Assembly: GCA_900169235.1 (NCBI GenBank)
Contig: FWCC01000111.1
Span: 24,349-88,348 of the forward strand
Direction: 5' to 3'
Origin: Zarea fungicola
Taxonomy: Eukaryota; Ascomycota; Sordariomycetes; Hypocreales; Cordycipitaceae
DNA length: 64,000 nucleotides
The stretch's first letter is position 1, and each line of letters opens with the position of its first letter. Of the stretch, positions 1 through 12,126 are shown one piece after another. Position numbers and translations under genes: made by a program. A model generated the notes under the pieces. It had not been told where the DNA came from and did not search any database. It worked only from the letters and a program-made list of their open reading frames with translations.

Positions 1-1160
1 TGTCAAGAGGTGCATCCTGCTTGGAGAGGTCGTGGCCTTCAAGACGATTGCGGATGTTGTTGCGGCGGCGTTGGGATAAGTTGCGTGAGCGGGTAGAGAG
101 CTTGGAAGAGACGGCAGCGTTGGAGCTGACCCAGCTCGTGAGGGCATCCTCGCAGTCCTGGATGATGGCCTTGCTGGCCTCGTAGCCATCGTATGCAGCA
201 CGGGTCTCGCCGGGAGTGACGGGTGTGTCGTCAATAAGCTCGAGAAGATGCTTGCCGTAGCCGGCAATGATGGCGACCTTTTCGCTATGCTCGCGGAGGG
301 CATCAAACTGGTAGGTGTAGGCGGCCTTGACCTTCTCACGGGTGATGTTGGAGAGCTGGGCTTCAGCGACGAGAGACTCGGCCTCGGCGCGGACGAGTTC
401 CTGCTCAAGGACAACAATCTTGGGAGAGTTTGGCTCCTTGTACTTGAGTTGGGCAATCTGGTCGGTGATCTTCTGCTTGCGGTCACGGCTGGGCTGGACA
501 GAGGCCTCGATGTTGCGAATGCTCTTCATGGTGATGCGGTACTGGTCATAGCGGTCGACGTATTGGTCCTCGAGCTCACCAATCTCATACAGTAGAACAC
601 CGAGCTTGTCGGTTACGTCGGAAACGTCCTCATCGCCGCTCTCACCCCAAATGGAGAGTTGTTGCTAAGAGAGAGCGAAAAAAAGGTTAGATTTGACGGT
701 AGGTGGGAGGTGATTGGTCAAGCTGACTTACAGCGACATCCATACGCTCTTTGGCGACAGTTTCGAGACTGCGCATCACGTTCTTCTCCATTTTGACAAG
801 CTGGGAGAGCTTCTTGGCCAGGTCAGGGCCAAAAGCGCCACCAGCGTTGCGGCGGAGAGCATGGCCTAGTTGTCCCACAGTTAGCCTTCGCTATTGACTC
901 AGAGAGAGAGCTGAAGGCGACTCGGGATAGAAATTGGTCGCGCAATCGCTGTCATGGATGCGACTTACCGAAGCTACCCTTGCCAAAGAGGCGGCCGGAT
1001 TTGGTGGAAGACGGTGGAGGAGGAGGGGTCTAAGGCGAAAGCCAAGAGTTAGCTTGTTTGGCGCGACAGCTGTGCGAATTGCAGCGGAGGACGTTTCACG
1101 TACCTGCAGCTGCGAGGCGGTAGGAGCCCGCGACTGGCGCATAGAGTATGTGCGATGCAT
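1..1160 (-). CDS. PIL1: Eisosome core component Pil1/Lsp1 (3' end cut by window edge)
   Basis: Pil1 is a BAR-domain protein that coats the furrow-like plasma-membrane domains called eisosomes. Exons read as complement(<1..664, 732..865, 969..1029, 1104..1160). The start is the ATG at 1160, giving MHRTYSMRQSRAP, a typical Pil1 N-terminus with serines/threonines around a basic segment. The hallmark GHALRRNAGGAFGPDLAKKL follows across the exon 2/3 junction. Exon 4 encodes the long coiled BAR core (QQLSIWGESGDEDVSD, then YRITMKSIRNIEAS). Three introns of 67-103 bp have GT-AG ends. About 305 residues are present; the frame is still open after HDLSKQDAPL at base 1, so only the variable acidic tail is missing. 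The gene is divergent from KMT6, 3 kb away. Recognition of the family is very secure; exact splice points are by eye. Confidence 0.95.
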
Positions 1161-4100
1161 ATTGAGAATAGATGTGAATGAGGAGGTTTGAGTAACGGTG
1201 GCTGGAGTAGATGCGGTCGAGATGAAGACAGCAAGACTGGAGGCAAGGAGTTGTGACTGAGATTGAGTGACGTGCAAATCAACAAGGTATTAACAGGGCA
1301 AGAATATCGAAAACCAAGCTGCAGGGAGAGATGGGGCAGTGCGGGTGGTTTTAAGAGAGTGGGTGTTGAGCTTATTGCCTACAGTGTGCAGGGGGGTGAG
1401 TCGGAGGAGCCGCCTGTCAAGCTTGTCCCAGCTTTTCTGGCGGTTTGAGGATGGTTTCTACGGCTACGTCATCCTTTTTTCCTTTGGGGTGGGCCGACCG
1501 ACGAGGTTGCTTCCAGCACTTGAACAGCTAAAGCAATACCAGCGCATCCCTGCTTTGGGCAATTTTAGTAGCCTGACCCAAATCGGTAACACCTAAAATT
1601 AATAAAATAAAATAAAATAGGAACCTCCAAAGACCGTCCACCACACGACACCAGTGAAGCAGCTCCCGGTCTCAAATGATCCCTCCACATCGCCAACTTT
1701 AATAGCTGCATCAGCGGGGAGCCGGCCCTTGCCAGAATATTGGAACCAGGGCCATGCATGTGTTTATCAACCGATCACGGTCAAGAGGCGTCTCGATCCA
1801 ATGATTGGTCGCAATCACTTTCCCATGTGGTGTGTTTCCAGCAAGACCTACCGACTTACCGAAACACAAGTCCAGGCAGTATTACCACAGGCATGGAATA
1901 CATCAATCAGCTAACATCCTCAATCCACCAAGCAGATTTAGTATTCAAATCCAGCGGGGACATGCTCCGTACACCGTCCAGCTAAAACGAATTCATCAGT
2001 ATCACCAACTATGAGCCATGGCCATGTCCTTCATGCCCGTCGCCTCCCCGCCTATCCCGTGGGGCTTTGTCAACCATTCCAAATGCGGCAGGCCTGGCTC
2101 AAAGCTCGCCGGTTTAGTTTCAGGCTAGGCCTCAAGAATGACGAAACTCGTACCAAAAGGCAATTTTACACCAATCTCCCTACCAATACGCCTTGGTTCA
2201 TTTTCTACCTAGTTATCCGTAGTTACCCTGCGCACTAGTGCAGGTCAGGGCGCCAAACCAGGTTTTCGCTGCCATTTGTACTGGTTGAGCAGGCGACTGC
2301 TTATTATGTAGCCTGGCGGCTCCTAGCCCGACCAATTCGGTTTCAACTATGCACAGCCACCCCGGCAACCCAGTATGGACCTCAAGAATGTTCCTTTGAC
2401 GATCGAGTTTGATGGCGTGAGCTTTGCGCCACATTCACCCTTTCAAAGCTTGGCCTGCCCCAATCAACATGGGAGAAAAAGCATGTCGTGTCCAGCCAAG
2501 CGATCACGGCAATCATAAGGACCCTGGTGAGGTGTCGCGTTGGCCCAGCGATCCGACTGACAGAGCGCTTCGCAAGCATCTGTCGCGCTCATATTTGTTC
2601 CCGACTATCTCCCTTGAGCCTATGTAGACATGTGTACAGTCAACTCAGCCTTCATTTGTGCTGGCCACGGGCACACAACAACAGCAGCAAAGATATTGCG
2701 ACACAAAATATCACAGACCCTTTGGTTCCTGGCCGATCACTCAGCTGCGTGGATGCCTCCAAGCTCCGCTCTCCTGCATCTGCATTTAGAGCCCCGCTGC
2801 AGATTTGAGACAACTTTGCAATGCAACGACGTCATAGAAGTTCTCATTGCTACACATAGAGAACTGACCAAGTACTACGTCGAGAGAAATGGCTTGAGGG
2901 CGCGATTTTTCGGGAAATATTTTATAAGCTTTTTATGGTTAGGTTTTCTTTGAAGCGGCAAGGCCGACGGACGGCTTTTTCTCTAAATTATTACCAGGCG
3001 CTTCTCTCAATACTGTCTGGGCCACTTTGAACTACTACCCTTGTACTCCCTACATATGAGCCAATCTGAACCCCATCATCATTTAAATGCAGCAAAGGTG
3101 TGTTGAACACTCCATTGTATCTCCGATTGAACCCTTATAGTAGACTTTTGTTATGCTCCCAGTGTATGAACAGTGGAGACTGACAGTAGATGATCTGGAG
3201 GCGGCAAATCCACCTCAGTAGTACGCAGCAACTGCGGAAACTGCCGTCAAGCTAGATGTTGTACATAAATCATCCAGGATATATCCCCCCTGTCCAATCT
3301 GTAGATTGCCAGGGCTCGTTCTTTTTGCAGGCGTGTAGCATGATCGGCTCCTGGCTGCAAGCTCAGTAGTCCACGGCATCTCCGTCGACGCTAAAATCGA
3401 CTCGTGGTTCCGATTCGGTGTTTTCAGGTACACGACGATTTGCCTTGGTTTGAAACTAACACATCACGTCCTGAGCTGGCAGCCGTATTGTAGATGCCAC
3501 GATTTTACGCACATGTACAGTGGCATACAGCCCAGCCCCTCGGCAAAGTAGTATATGCGTACCCATTACGACGATGAATTGAGACAATGCGATGGCTTTT
3601 GATTAGGATTGGAGTAGGTGGCCTCTGGCCACGTCTGTGTTTAATTATTGTGAGCAACATACACTTGCTGGGATATACCCATCGTACCATCATCATATTA
3701 ACCCAGTTGGCACCACTAAACTCGTTCCGCTGGATAATACTGTGGAATTGTATAAATAATGTCATTGTCGCTCAAAGAACACAGAAAAATCTCACCGCAA
3801 AGCTTTTCAAGAGTACCTCCATGATCCAAACGAGCAATCCAAAAGGAATACAATTGCCATCTTCATATAGGGTAGGTGGGTGATCGCCGGGGGGGTTACG
3901 ACTCGCGCTGCCGCTGCCAAACGAGAGTGAGTGGTGGGTGGCCCTTTGTGCATGCAACAACGCGTTCGCGCTACCAGCCCTTGCTGGCGCTCGCAACTTC
4001 CCCAACTCAAAGAAGTGACCAGCAAGAAACCCCCCCCCGGCTACATCGCACAACGTCCTCTTGTCCTGCAAGCAGAAAGACGTATCACTGCTACTTGAGG

Positions 4101-4200
4101 CCGTTTCAATTGTTTGGTCTGAGCAGTGCCATGCTCAATTTAATGGCATACAACCGGGGACGCTCTTTGTGGAACGAACGAACTCAACTTTTGCGCCGCC
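1161..4200. other. Intergenic region between PIL1 and KMT6
   Basis: Three kilobases separate two divergently transcribed genes, so both 5' regions lie here. Short open frames on both strands (up to about 107 codons around 2488-2953) lack family resemblance, splice logic or a convincing start and look like chance. The 600 bp before 4201 are pyrimidine-rich with short C runs, typical of a fungal promoter. The exact 8-mer GCTCCGTA at 1964-1971 resembles the TACTCCGTA motif seen elsewhere in the window. No tRNA or repeat was seen. Confidence 0.6.
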
Positions 4201-7200
4201 ATGTCGAGGCGTGAGCACGACACTGCCTCGCGACCTCCTTCCGCAAAGGATTTTCGCCCTGCATCTCCTTTTAACTCAAATACACATACATATGCGTCAC
4301 CGTACGCAGACCGGCCCATAGTCTACACCTACCCTCGGGTGCTTACAATCCCGCCGCCATCGTCGATTCTTCCTGCGAATGGGCCACCTTCTCATCTCGC
4401 CACTGGCAATACAAAGGTATCCGGCCCAACGCCTGCCGCGCCAGCCAAAACAAGTCTCTCAAAGACCGATGCACCCCATAGGGAACGAGAAATCAGCCCG
4501 CCACCCCTTAGACGATCCCAGATACGACCTGGACCGCAAGCATCGACAGGCAACACTTCGTCGACACCGATGGCACAGCCACAAGACTCCCCAAAACATC
4601 ACACACAAACCACCACGCTACCTTCCAGAGCATCACGCCCCAGCAATGGCGCCGTGCAATGGAGCAAACAGGACCTGGCCAAAGTTCTGCAGTGTAAGCT
4701 GGTTGATGTGCGAAAAGACCACTCCAGCCTTGTCACTCAGGTAATAGAGGCCACCTCACCCACAGAGCTCCGCATTCACCACGGCATGGATCTTTTCGCC
4801 AAGTTGCGTGATGGAGCCGTTCCAGAAAGAAAAGGCGACACCATGAGGGTCAAATTCAAGGTACAGTGCATTTTTAAGCCCTAGCGAACCGCCGCTTACC
4901 ATCTTGCCGCACAGCAACATCTTAAAACACGCAAGGACCAGCGCGAAGAACATCACAAGATAATCCCGATCAAGACAACAAAAGAACGAGTCCCGCGTTA
5001 TCGATTTCATCATGTCCAGATTTCTAGCAACGTCCTCACGCCAAACACCATGTTGACTTTCGTCCCCCACTTACGCGATCTGGAAGGAAGCGAGGAGACA
5101 AAGTACAACTTGTGGCTCAAGGAGCTAGAGGATATTGATTTAAAGTCTGGCTTCAAGCCGATGAACCGAGAGGAAAAGGTTATTCTTACAATCCAAACCG
5201 AGCGTGCCGCGACGATTTCGCTGTACCTTGACACCTGGCTAGAGGCCGTGAATATACCAAACTGCACAAAATCTGCATTGATTGCGTACATGGCAACTCA
5301 AGAATCTGATGAAAATATCACCCCTCAGAAAAAGACGGACATTATACGATCGAACCGGGAAGCTGATGGAAATCCGACTGGCCTGGACTCAACAAAGGCG
5401 GCGGCGTTGTTCACGGATGCCTTCAACTTGGCCTTTGAAGATAACCTGCCACTTGCGAGCAAAATTGAGCTGCGGCGCATTCTGGCGCTTGATGAATCTG
5501 TCGATGGTGTTCTGGACCCCAAGCCAATTGCCAAAGACGCTGCGGTTACTCAACAAGGGGACGAAGATGAGACTGCCGAGGCAAGGCTAGCGACCTACAG
5601 CATCTTGGGTTGCTTAATCTGTTTCAGTCATTCGTGTGACCACGGCGAATATGACATTAAAAATCTGAAGCGTACCTTTTCCGTGTCGTCGGTGACACCA
5701 TTGGCAGAGCTTTTGCGGCAAAGGCGGCGAAGGTATGTGGCAGCGGGCAAGGTTGGCATGCAACATGATTTGCCGTGTCGCAATCAGTGCTATCGACTGT
5801 CCCCGCCAGTTGGACAAATGCGCGAGGCAAAAGCCTGGATAGAAGATGAGCATGTTCTTTTGCGCTCCATCTTCTTGACGACGAGTCAAAGCATACTGCA
5901 ACAGGACCCAATCTGCTACGTGGCAGAGATTCTGGATCGCGAATGCAGTGACGTGTATGCCAAGTTCAAATCTCTCTCTTTCAAGATTCCGGAGGCTCTT
6001 CAACCGGAGCCGCCGCGGCTCAAACCATTGTCATGGTTTGATAATCGAAAGAAGATTTTAATCGGCGACTGGCAGGACCACACCATAACACACGAGCACC
6101 AACGGCGGGAAGTGCTTGAGCCCTGCTCACATGAAGGATCATGCACGCCACAAAACTGCACTTGCGTCAAGGCCGGTATCCTATGCGAGAAGTGGTGTAA
6201 ATGCACAGCAGAGACGTGTGCCTATAAGTTTACCGGATGCGGCTGTCATTCAACCGGCAAGTGCTGTCAATCAAAGCAAAAAGAAAAGCCCTGCCTATGT
6301 GTCCAACTTAACCGCGAGTGCGACCCCATATTGTGCGGAACATGTGGTGCTCTGGAGCGCTGCGACCCACTCAACGCGAGGGACGAACTACTGCATGAGA
6401 CGGGTTGCCAAAACAGCGAGCTCCAGCGCGGGCTGAGCCGGGAGCTTGTTCTGGGACAGAGTCAATTAGATGGCGTGGGATACGGCCTCTTTACTGCCGA
6501 AGCCATTGCCCAAGACGATTTTGTGGTGGAATATGTGGGAGAACTCATTACGCACGATGAAGGCGTCCGCCGAGAGGCTCGCCGCGGAGACGTCTTTGAC
6601 GAAGAATCCAACATTTCGTACGTCTTTACGCTTCTCGAAAATGAGGGCATCTGGGTTGATGCAGCCATCTATGGCAATCTCAGCCGCTACATCAACCATG
6701 CTTCCGAACACGACAGTACAGGTTCCAATATCACACCGCGCATCCTCTACGTCAATGGCGAGTACAGAATCAAGTTTACAGCCATGCGAGACATCAAAGC
6801 CGGAGAAGAACTGTTCTTCAACTACGGAGAAAACTTTCCAAATCTTACCAAGAAGCTTCTTGACACTAAGGCCGGACAGAAGCCGGATGGGTCGCGGAGA
6901 ACAGGCCAGCCAGGGCAAACAAGCAGCCGCAAAGGAGTGGCACGAAAAGCGCCTAAGCCAGATTTGAAGAAGATGGAGCAGAAAAAGCCCATAGTGAAGC
7001 GCCGGAAACGACGAACTATTGTGAAGGAGGACGCCGGCGAGATAAATACAGCGCGACCACCGCAGACATCTCCCTTGAACCGGCCGGTAAAACGCAAGCG
7101 AGGGCTGGAAAGGGACCACTCTGATGACGAAACTTACTATGCAAGGAGAAACGCAACGCACAATCAGTGGCAGGAGTCGACAGCGGAAGATGATGATGGC

Positions 7201-8079
7201 CTCGCCGACGAGCTGATGACACCAACTGACGGCGTCCAAACTCGGCGCAGCTTACGCGCCAGAATGTCGGAGACACCGACAAAGTCGGACAAGGCTAAAG
7301 CGGCGGGTAGACGTGGCGGAGCTCGGCCTGGTAGTGGCAGGCCTAGAAAACAGCCACGATCGGTGCCGAAGTCATCAGATGGGACCAGAGCCACGAGAGG
7401 GTCGCGTGAGGTGCCAGAAAATGGGTCTTGGCGGGAGAGCTTGAGCGAGTCGCCCAGAACCAGGGGCAAACCGCGACGTGTGTACGCTGACAATGATAAC
7501 GGCGAAGGAGAAGATGACGATCCAGATGCGGAGGAGATTCAGGACAGCCAAGAATGGTCTACCGGCGCCGAGGAAGAAGATCTGGGCAACTTTGGAGACT
7601 ATTCCCATGAGGAGGAGCCTGACGGCCAGGTAGAAGGAGGACGAGAAGGGAATGGTGAGGAACATTTTCAGGAGTATGGAGATGAGAATGGTGATGAGCT
7701 GCAGCAGGAAGAGGAGGAAGCCGAGGGGGAGATGGAGGAGCAGATAGGGGACTATTATGAGGAGGATGATGGAGAGGATGATGGAGAGGATGATGGAGAG
7801 GATGATGGAGAGGATGATGGAGAGGAGAATGGAGAGGAGAATGGCGAGGAGAATGGCGAGGAGCTGGAGGAAGAGCTAGAGGAAGAGCTGGAGGAAGAGC
7901 TGGAGGAAGAGCTGGAGGAAGAGCTGGAGGAAGAGCTGGAGGAGGACGAGGGAGAGCAGGATGAGGACGAGGAAGAAGAAGAAGAAGACGATCAAGATGT
8001 CGTGGTCCGAAAGCGAATGGACCGAGCGACAAGGAACAGGCGACCGCCAGCCAAATTTCGTGGCGACGACTTTTTCTAG
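4201..8079 (+). CDS. KMT6: Histone H3 lysine-27 methyltransferase, KMT6/E(z) family
   Basis: This is the predicted catalytic subunit of fungal Polycomb repressive complex 2, which methylates H3K27 to silence facultative heterochromatin. Two exons, 4201-4860 and 4915-8079, flank a 54-bp intron; the product is about 1274 aa. Visible parts in order: a proline/serine-rich N-terminus; a conserved middle with the CRNQCY motif; a cysteine-rich CXC pre-SET domain at about residues 620-722 starting EPCSHEGSC; a SET domain at about 729-858 with GVGYGLF, the RYINHA motif and EELFFNYGENF; an AT-hook-like GRPRK at 1028-1032; and a very acidic tail from about 1083 coded by tandem repeats. There is no post-SET cysteine cluster, as expected for E(z). 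The tail makes it longer than usual family members (from memory). The family call is firm. Confidence 0.95.
7758..7944 (+). repeat. 12-bp coding minisatellite in the KMT6 tail
   Basis: Three related 12-bp units run head to tail inside the KMT6 reading frame: GAGGATGATGGA about five times, then GAGGAGAATGGM three times, then GAGCTGGAGGAA about seven times (one copy with CTA). They encode EDDG, EENG and ELEE repeats. Because the unit is a multiple of three, copy-number change alters tail length without breaking the frame. The opposite strand is also open and reads as Leu/Pro/Ala repeats, which is a by-product. Confidence 0.95.
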
Positions 8080-9058
8080 TAGGAAGATTCATCGAAAGAC
8101 GGACTGGTCGTGCCGAAGTATAAACTGCTTTTTTTCGATTGTATTGATATGGGGATACTTTTTTTTTTTTTTTTTTTAAACAAAATCATCTTTGGTGTCG
8201 GAAGGTTCTATGCAAGTATGGTCTCATTTTGCGTTTTAATTTATCTTCGCTTCTTTAATGCATAGGGCAAATATGCTCATGGCGGCTTATTATTTAATAG
8301 CAAATGACCTGGGAAGCGGCGATTCTGCCGGGCTGGTCAACTGAGGCACAGTTATGTACATTGTTAGTTACCCTTACTACGGACCCTTTATTTATATCTT
8401 TACATCATTAGCCTGGTTGCGCTTCTCGTGCGCCGTGTTGTTGATTTGCCATTGCTAGCTGGCACCCAGCCGTCCAGCCTCCGCAAATGGTGCACGCCAA
8501 CACTAGCCCATGGGATTTATTGCCTTAACACAAGTTTCCAAAAACAAAATTCTACGGAGGGATTTCCGTACATGTGATACTCACCACCTTCTGTAGTGGT
8601 GATCCATGGCCGTTTGCTAGACACACCCACCGGCCTAGCCACTGTAGAGCTTCAGCCACAATCCCCCACCAAAAATAAAACGATGACGTCGCGCGGTCGT
8701 CAGTGTGCACCAGTCCTTGTTCCGGCGGTGCTTCAGCCTGCCTTTCGCAGAGCTTCCAGGCCCAAGGTCCATTCCACAGCGGGGGTTGGAAGGAAGCTAC
8801 TGCAACACTGCCCTGCCTAGCATCTCCAAATGTGACCACATTTCCAAACCGTTTCCTTTTCTTTCCTTCTTCTGCTCTCATCCGTCATTAAAAAGGCCGC
8901 ATCGACCGCAGCCTGCCTCATCTTTTCTTCATCGCATACACTCTCTGCTTTTGCACACCACGTCGCTAATCGCTGCGACCCCCTTCCTGTTGGCCAGCCT
9001 CACCCGTCATCAGCTTCAAACGAATTTCACAAGCAAACCCCGCCATACTACCGCAACC
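8080..9058. other. KMT6 3' region and BAP31-like gene promoter
   Basis: The first 100 bp after the KMT6 stop include a run of about 18 T (8160-8177), probably in the 3' untranslated region. The last 200 bp before the next start are pyrimidine-rich (CT/TTTC tracts around 8850-9010), as in many constitutive fungal promoters. Open frames here (up to 157 codons, running into the gene) are not supported as separate genes. Confidence 0.6.
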
Positions 9059-9920
9059 ATGACGCTCTACTACTCTATTGTATGGATGATCTTGTCGTCT
9101 TCTTTCGTCTTTTATCTCTTCAATGATGCTCGAGCGCTAACTCTTGATATTTTAGGTGTTTGCCCTTCTCATGTTTGAGATGGCGCTCTTCATGTTCCTG
9201 ATTGTACCTCTGCCTCTAAATATTCGCCGTACCATCTTCACGTATGTTGTCAACACCACGAAGCAATTACAAGGTCCACGCTGGTAGGAGTGAGTAATCA
9301 TGGCTAACACAAACCATGTAGTTTTATTTCCGAAAACAAATTCATCGCAAAGGTTCAGCATTGGCTGAAAATCACGTTCATCTTCATCCTCATCCTCTTC
9401 CTCGATAGCGTCAACCGCGTCTACCGAGTCCAGATGGAGCTTGCCGATTCGATGAAGGATGCCGCTCGCGGCGGTGGCACGTATGTTTTAGAGCACACCC
9501 TTTACCAGACAAGGCAACTTGACTATTATTTTGCCAACCTGATCAGCTAACACTCGAGCCCTCTGCTCTAGTGTCGTCCTTGGCCACGAACGCACCGAAG
9601 TCCAGGCCCGCAAGTTCTATGCCCAGCGCAACATGTACCTCTGTGGCTTCACTCTCTTCCTCTCGCTCATTCTAAACCGCACATACGTCATGATTAAGGA
9701 CATCATTAGCCTTGAAGAAAAGGTGCGCGCTTACGAGAGCAACAAGAACACGGCCACCAAGCCCTCGGATGAGGTTACTGCCCTCAAGAAACAGCTTGAG
9801 CTGAAGGACCAAGACCTGCAGAACCTTAAGAAGCAGAGCCAGCAGCTCCACCAGAGCTATAATGACCTAAGCGACAAGTACGACGCCACGCAGGCCAGCG
9901 AGGGTAAGAAGGACAAATAA
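9059..9920 (+). CDS. BAP31/Yet-type endoplasmic reticulum membrane protein
   Basis: Members of the B-cell-receptor-associated protein 31 family (yeast Yet1/2/3) are ER membrane proteins linked to export and quality control of membrane cargo. Four exons, 9059-9079, 9156-9241, 9322-9480 and 9572-9920, with introns of 76, 80 and 91 bp, give 204 aa. The protein starts MTLYYS and has three hydrophobic segments: about residues 6-26 with PLPLNIRR just after, about 46-65 ending DSVNRVYR, and about 103-120 with FTLFLSLILNRTY. It ends with a coiled-coil (KKQLELKDQDLQNLKKQ) and a lysine-rich terminus GKKDK, which resembles a dilysine ER-retrieval signal in an off-consensus spacing. It converges with the next gene, about 210 bp between stops. 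Confidence 0.92.
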
Positions 9921-10133
9921 ACCGCCTTGTCCTTCGTGAGATTGTACAATTACAAAATCGCCAGATAGACCGTACCATACGACAAGGAACACAAGTAGAG
10001 GAGGAGAAAACGGGGTTGGTCCGAGAGGGAGACGAATGATGGACACAAGTTCCACATGAATGAAGCGGTCTACTTGTTTAGCCCAGCAAATGTTTAGTTG
10101 TTAACTAGTCTCGCGAATTATATGGTTTTTTTA

Positions 10134-11191
10134 TTATTTTTTAATGCGCTTTGACTGTCGTAAACCAGTGCGGTATGGCTTTTCGCTCACTGTGCCTTTT
10201 CTTTTTGCTGGACGTGGTTCTTCGCTCTTGGCATCTTCAGGGCTGTCCTCCTTCAATTTCATTGTTGCCTTCTTTTTCGCCTGCTCCTTCTTCTCTTTCT
10301 TCTTCTCTAGCTTTTCCATCTTCCCTTGCCTCTCAATCTCCCCTTTCCTCTCCCTTATTTCCTTTTGCGGCTCTGCCCTTGCCACCTTGGCTGACGGGTT
10401 GGCAGCAGCAGCGCCGTCGTTGCGCTTAAACAGCACATATGCCACTTTTTCTACATCCGTCGCGCTCACATCAAGCCTTGCCATGAGTACCCGCGCCGCC
10501 TTCCTCAGCTGCTCATACTCTGGGTTCGTGTACTTGATCTTGTCCACGCGGCCGTCGCAGCATAGCCAGTAAAAGACTTCGTCCGAGAAGAAGACGATGC
10601 GCGTCGGGTCATGCACGGTGAGGAGCAGGGACGCCGTCGCAGGGCCGATACCACGGAGCTTAGCGAGCATGGCGAGGGTGGCGGCAATGGTCTTGTCAGA
10701 AGGCGAGGGGCCAGCGCGGTACGTCGCGATGGCTTCTGCGATTGTATTTTTGGCCATGGCTGCATCGTTGGAGGCGGCGAGACCCATGAGCATCGGGCGG
10801 AATTTACCATGACGACTGAGAAAGGATGATTTAGACACGGGCGACCGACAATGTAGATACGCGAGAAGCAGCATACAGAAGGTTGCTTACAGTTTCCATT
10901 CAACGAGGAGCTTAACATTTTCCAGCGTCATTTCCTGCTTGGAATCGGGGCTGCCAAAGTCTGTGATGGCTTGGTCGTAGCGGTACTCATCTAGTTGCTG
11001 AAGAGTTTTCTGACCGCGTTTTGCTAGTGAGCCGTCAGCTGCAAGCACATGAGTTGAAAGACAATTAAAAAGAAGAAAAAAAAAAGCTTACAGCCCTTGG
11101 ACTTGGAGATTGTTTCTACTAATGACGGATACTCATTGAGCAAACCCGTGAATTCCTCGTTGGTTATTGTGTCTGGCGACGGCAGAGCCAT
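10134..11191 (-). CDS. Conserved protein with DNA-glycosylase-like helix-hairpin-helix motif
   Basis: Exons complement(10134..10815, 10891..11023, 11092..11191) with introns of 75 and 68 bp give 304 aa starting MALPSPDTITNEEF. The middle contains LAKLRGIGPATASLLL, which fits the helix-hairpin-helix of HhH-GPD DNA glycosylases, followed by FFSDEVFYWLC. The catalytic lysine/aspartate arrangement and iron-sulfur cysteines of active glycosylases were not recognised, so enzymatic activity is not claimed. The last third (about residues 210-304) is lysine/glutamate-rich (EKLEKKKEKKEQAKKK) and ends in a basic cluster GLRQSKRIKK that could act as a nuclear signal. A DNA-binding role is an inference. 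Joining by splice signals keeps frame through both introns. Confidence 0.82.
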
Positions 11192-12126
11192 TGCATTCGT
11201 AGTAGCCTCTGCTGTATTTATTTATGGCGTGTCTGTGTCTGTTTGGCGGTTCAAATGTGAAATACAAGAATCAGAAGATGGATGAGAAGCGATGAGATTG
11301 TTTGAACGCTGATGCACGGTGAGATGAAGCTCGGTGGCTGAGGCTGAGTCGCGCGCGCGCGTTTGGAAGCGTGTTGGGAGGTATCACCTCTAGACAACAG
11401 TGCTTCAACACCATTCCAACTTATTCGTTTCGTGCCGGTGGCAGCATTAAATATTACACTATTAAAGAAATCAATACGAATAAAATAAAATACAATAGAA
11501 ATATAAAATGGTTAACTCGCAACGCTTGATTTATTTCAACCGTATTTGACTTTGTAATAGTCTGGTTCGGTGGGTGAGGATTTAGCAGCTTACATTGAGT
11601 CAATAAAAGGCAGACTGGGCCGAAGCTACCAAGGTTTGATATCTATAACAATGAAACTTCAAGTTTGGTATTTTTGTAACGACCAAAGTTACATAGCACG
11701 CTTTATTCAATGCTTCTCTTGTAGTTCTGCTGCGCCCGCCAATGTAAATTTGCCCTGGTAATGAACCACAGATATTTCAACATCTCACTAAGTAGGACAA
11801 TGAGATAATAATAAGTAACAATTACTGCGTCGTCATAATGGCTGACGCTGCCATGCAGTCACCGTTCCATTCCAAATAACAGTTTGATAAACTACGTATT
11901 GAGCCCTCGCTGCCCTAAATTTCAGGTTAGCTAGCGCTCGCATTGGTAACAGAAGCCTCATCAGAGGCTAAAGAGTACCAACTCACCCAAGTCGAGCAAC
12001 TGGTTGTATCTTGTATCAGGGTCATCAACAAAACTGGCCCTGAAGCTGAGAATGAACGATGATTTGCAATTTGAATAACAAAACAATCTGCACTGATCCA
12101 CCGAGGGTAATTATCACAATCGGAGC
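11192..12126. other. Intergenic region upstream of the Zn2Cys6 gene
   Basis: This stretch separates two divergent genes and is AT-rich from about 11440 (AATAAAATAAAATA-like runs at 11479-11510). A short GC alternation (cgcgcgcgcg) lies near 11352. No gene, RNA or repeat family was recognised. Confidence 0.6.

Noticed and set aside
248..595. Plus-strand open frame of 115 codons
   Set aside because: It is the antisense of the conserved PIL1 coding exon.
6466..7239. Minus-strand open frame of 257 codons
   Set aside because: It lies wholly opposite the KMT6 SET domain region, which is clearly the coding strand.
7559..8092. Minus-strand open frame of 177 codons rich in Leu/Pro/Ala repeats
   Set aside because: It is the reverse reading of the KMT6 acidic repeats and has no independent support.
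8705..9178. Plus-strand open frame of 157 codons starting upstream of the BAP31-like gene
   Set aside because: It reads through the promoter, leader and first intron of that gene in another frame.
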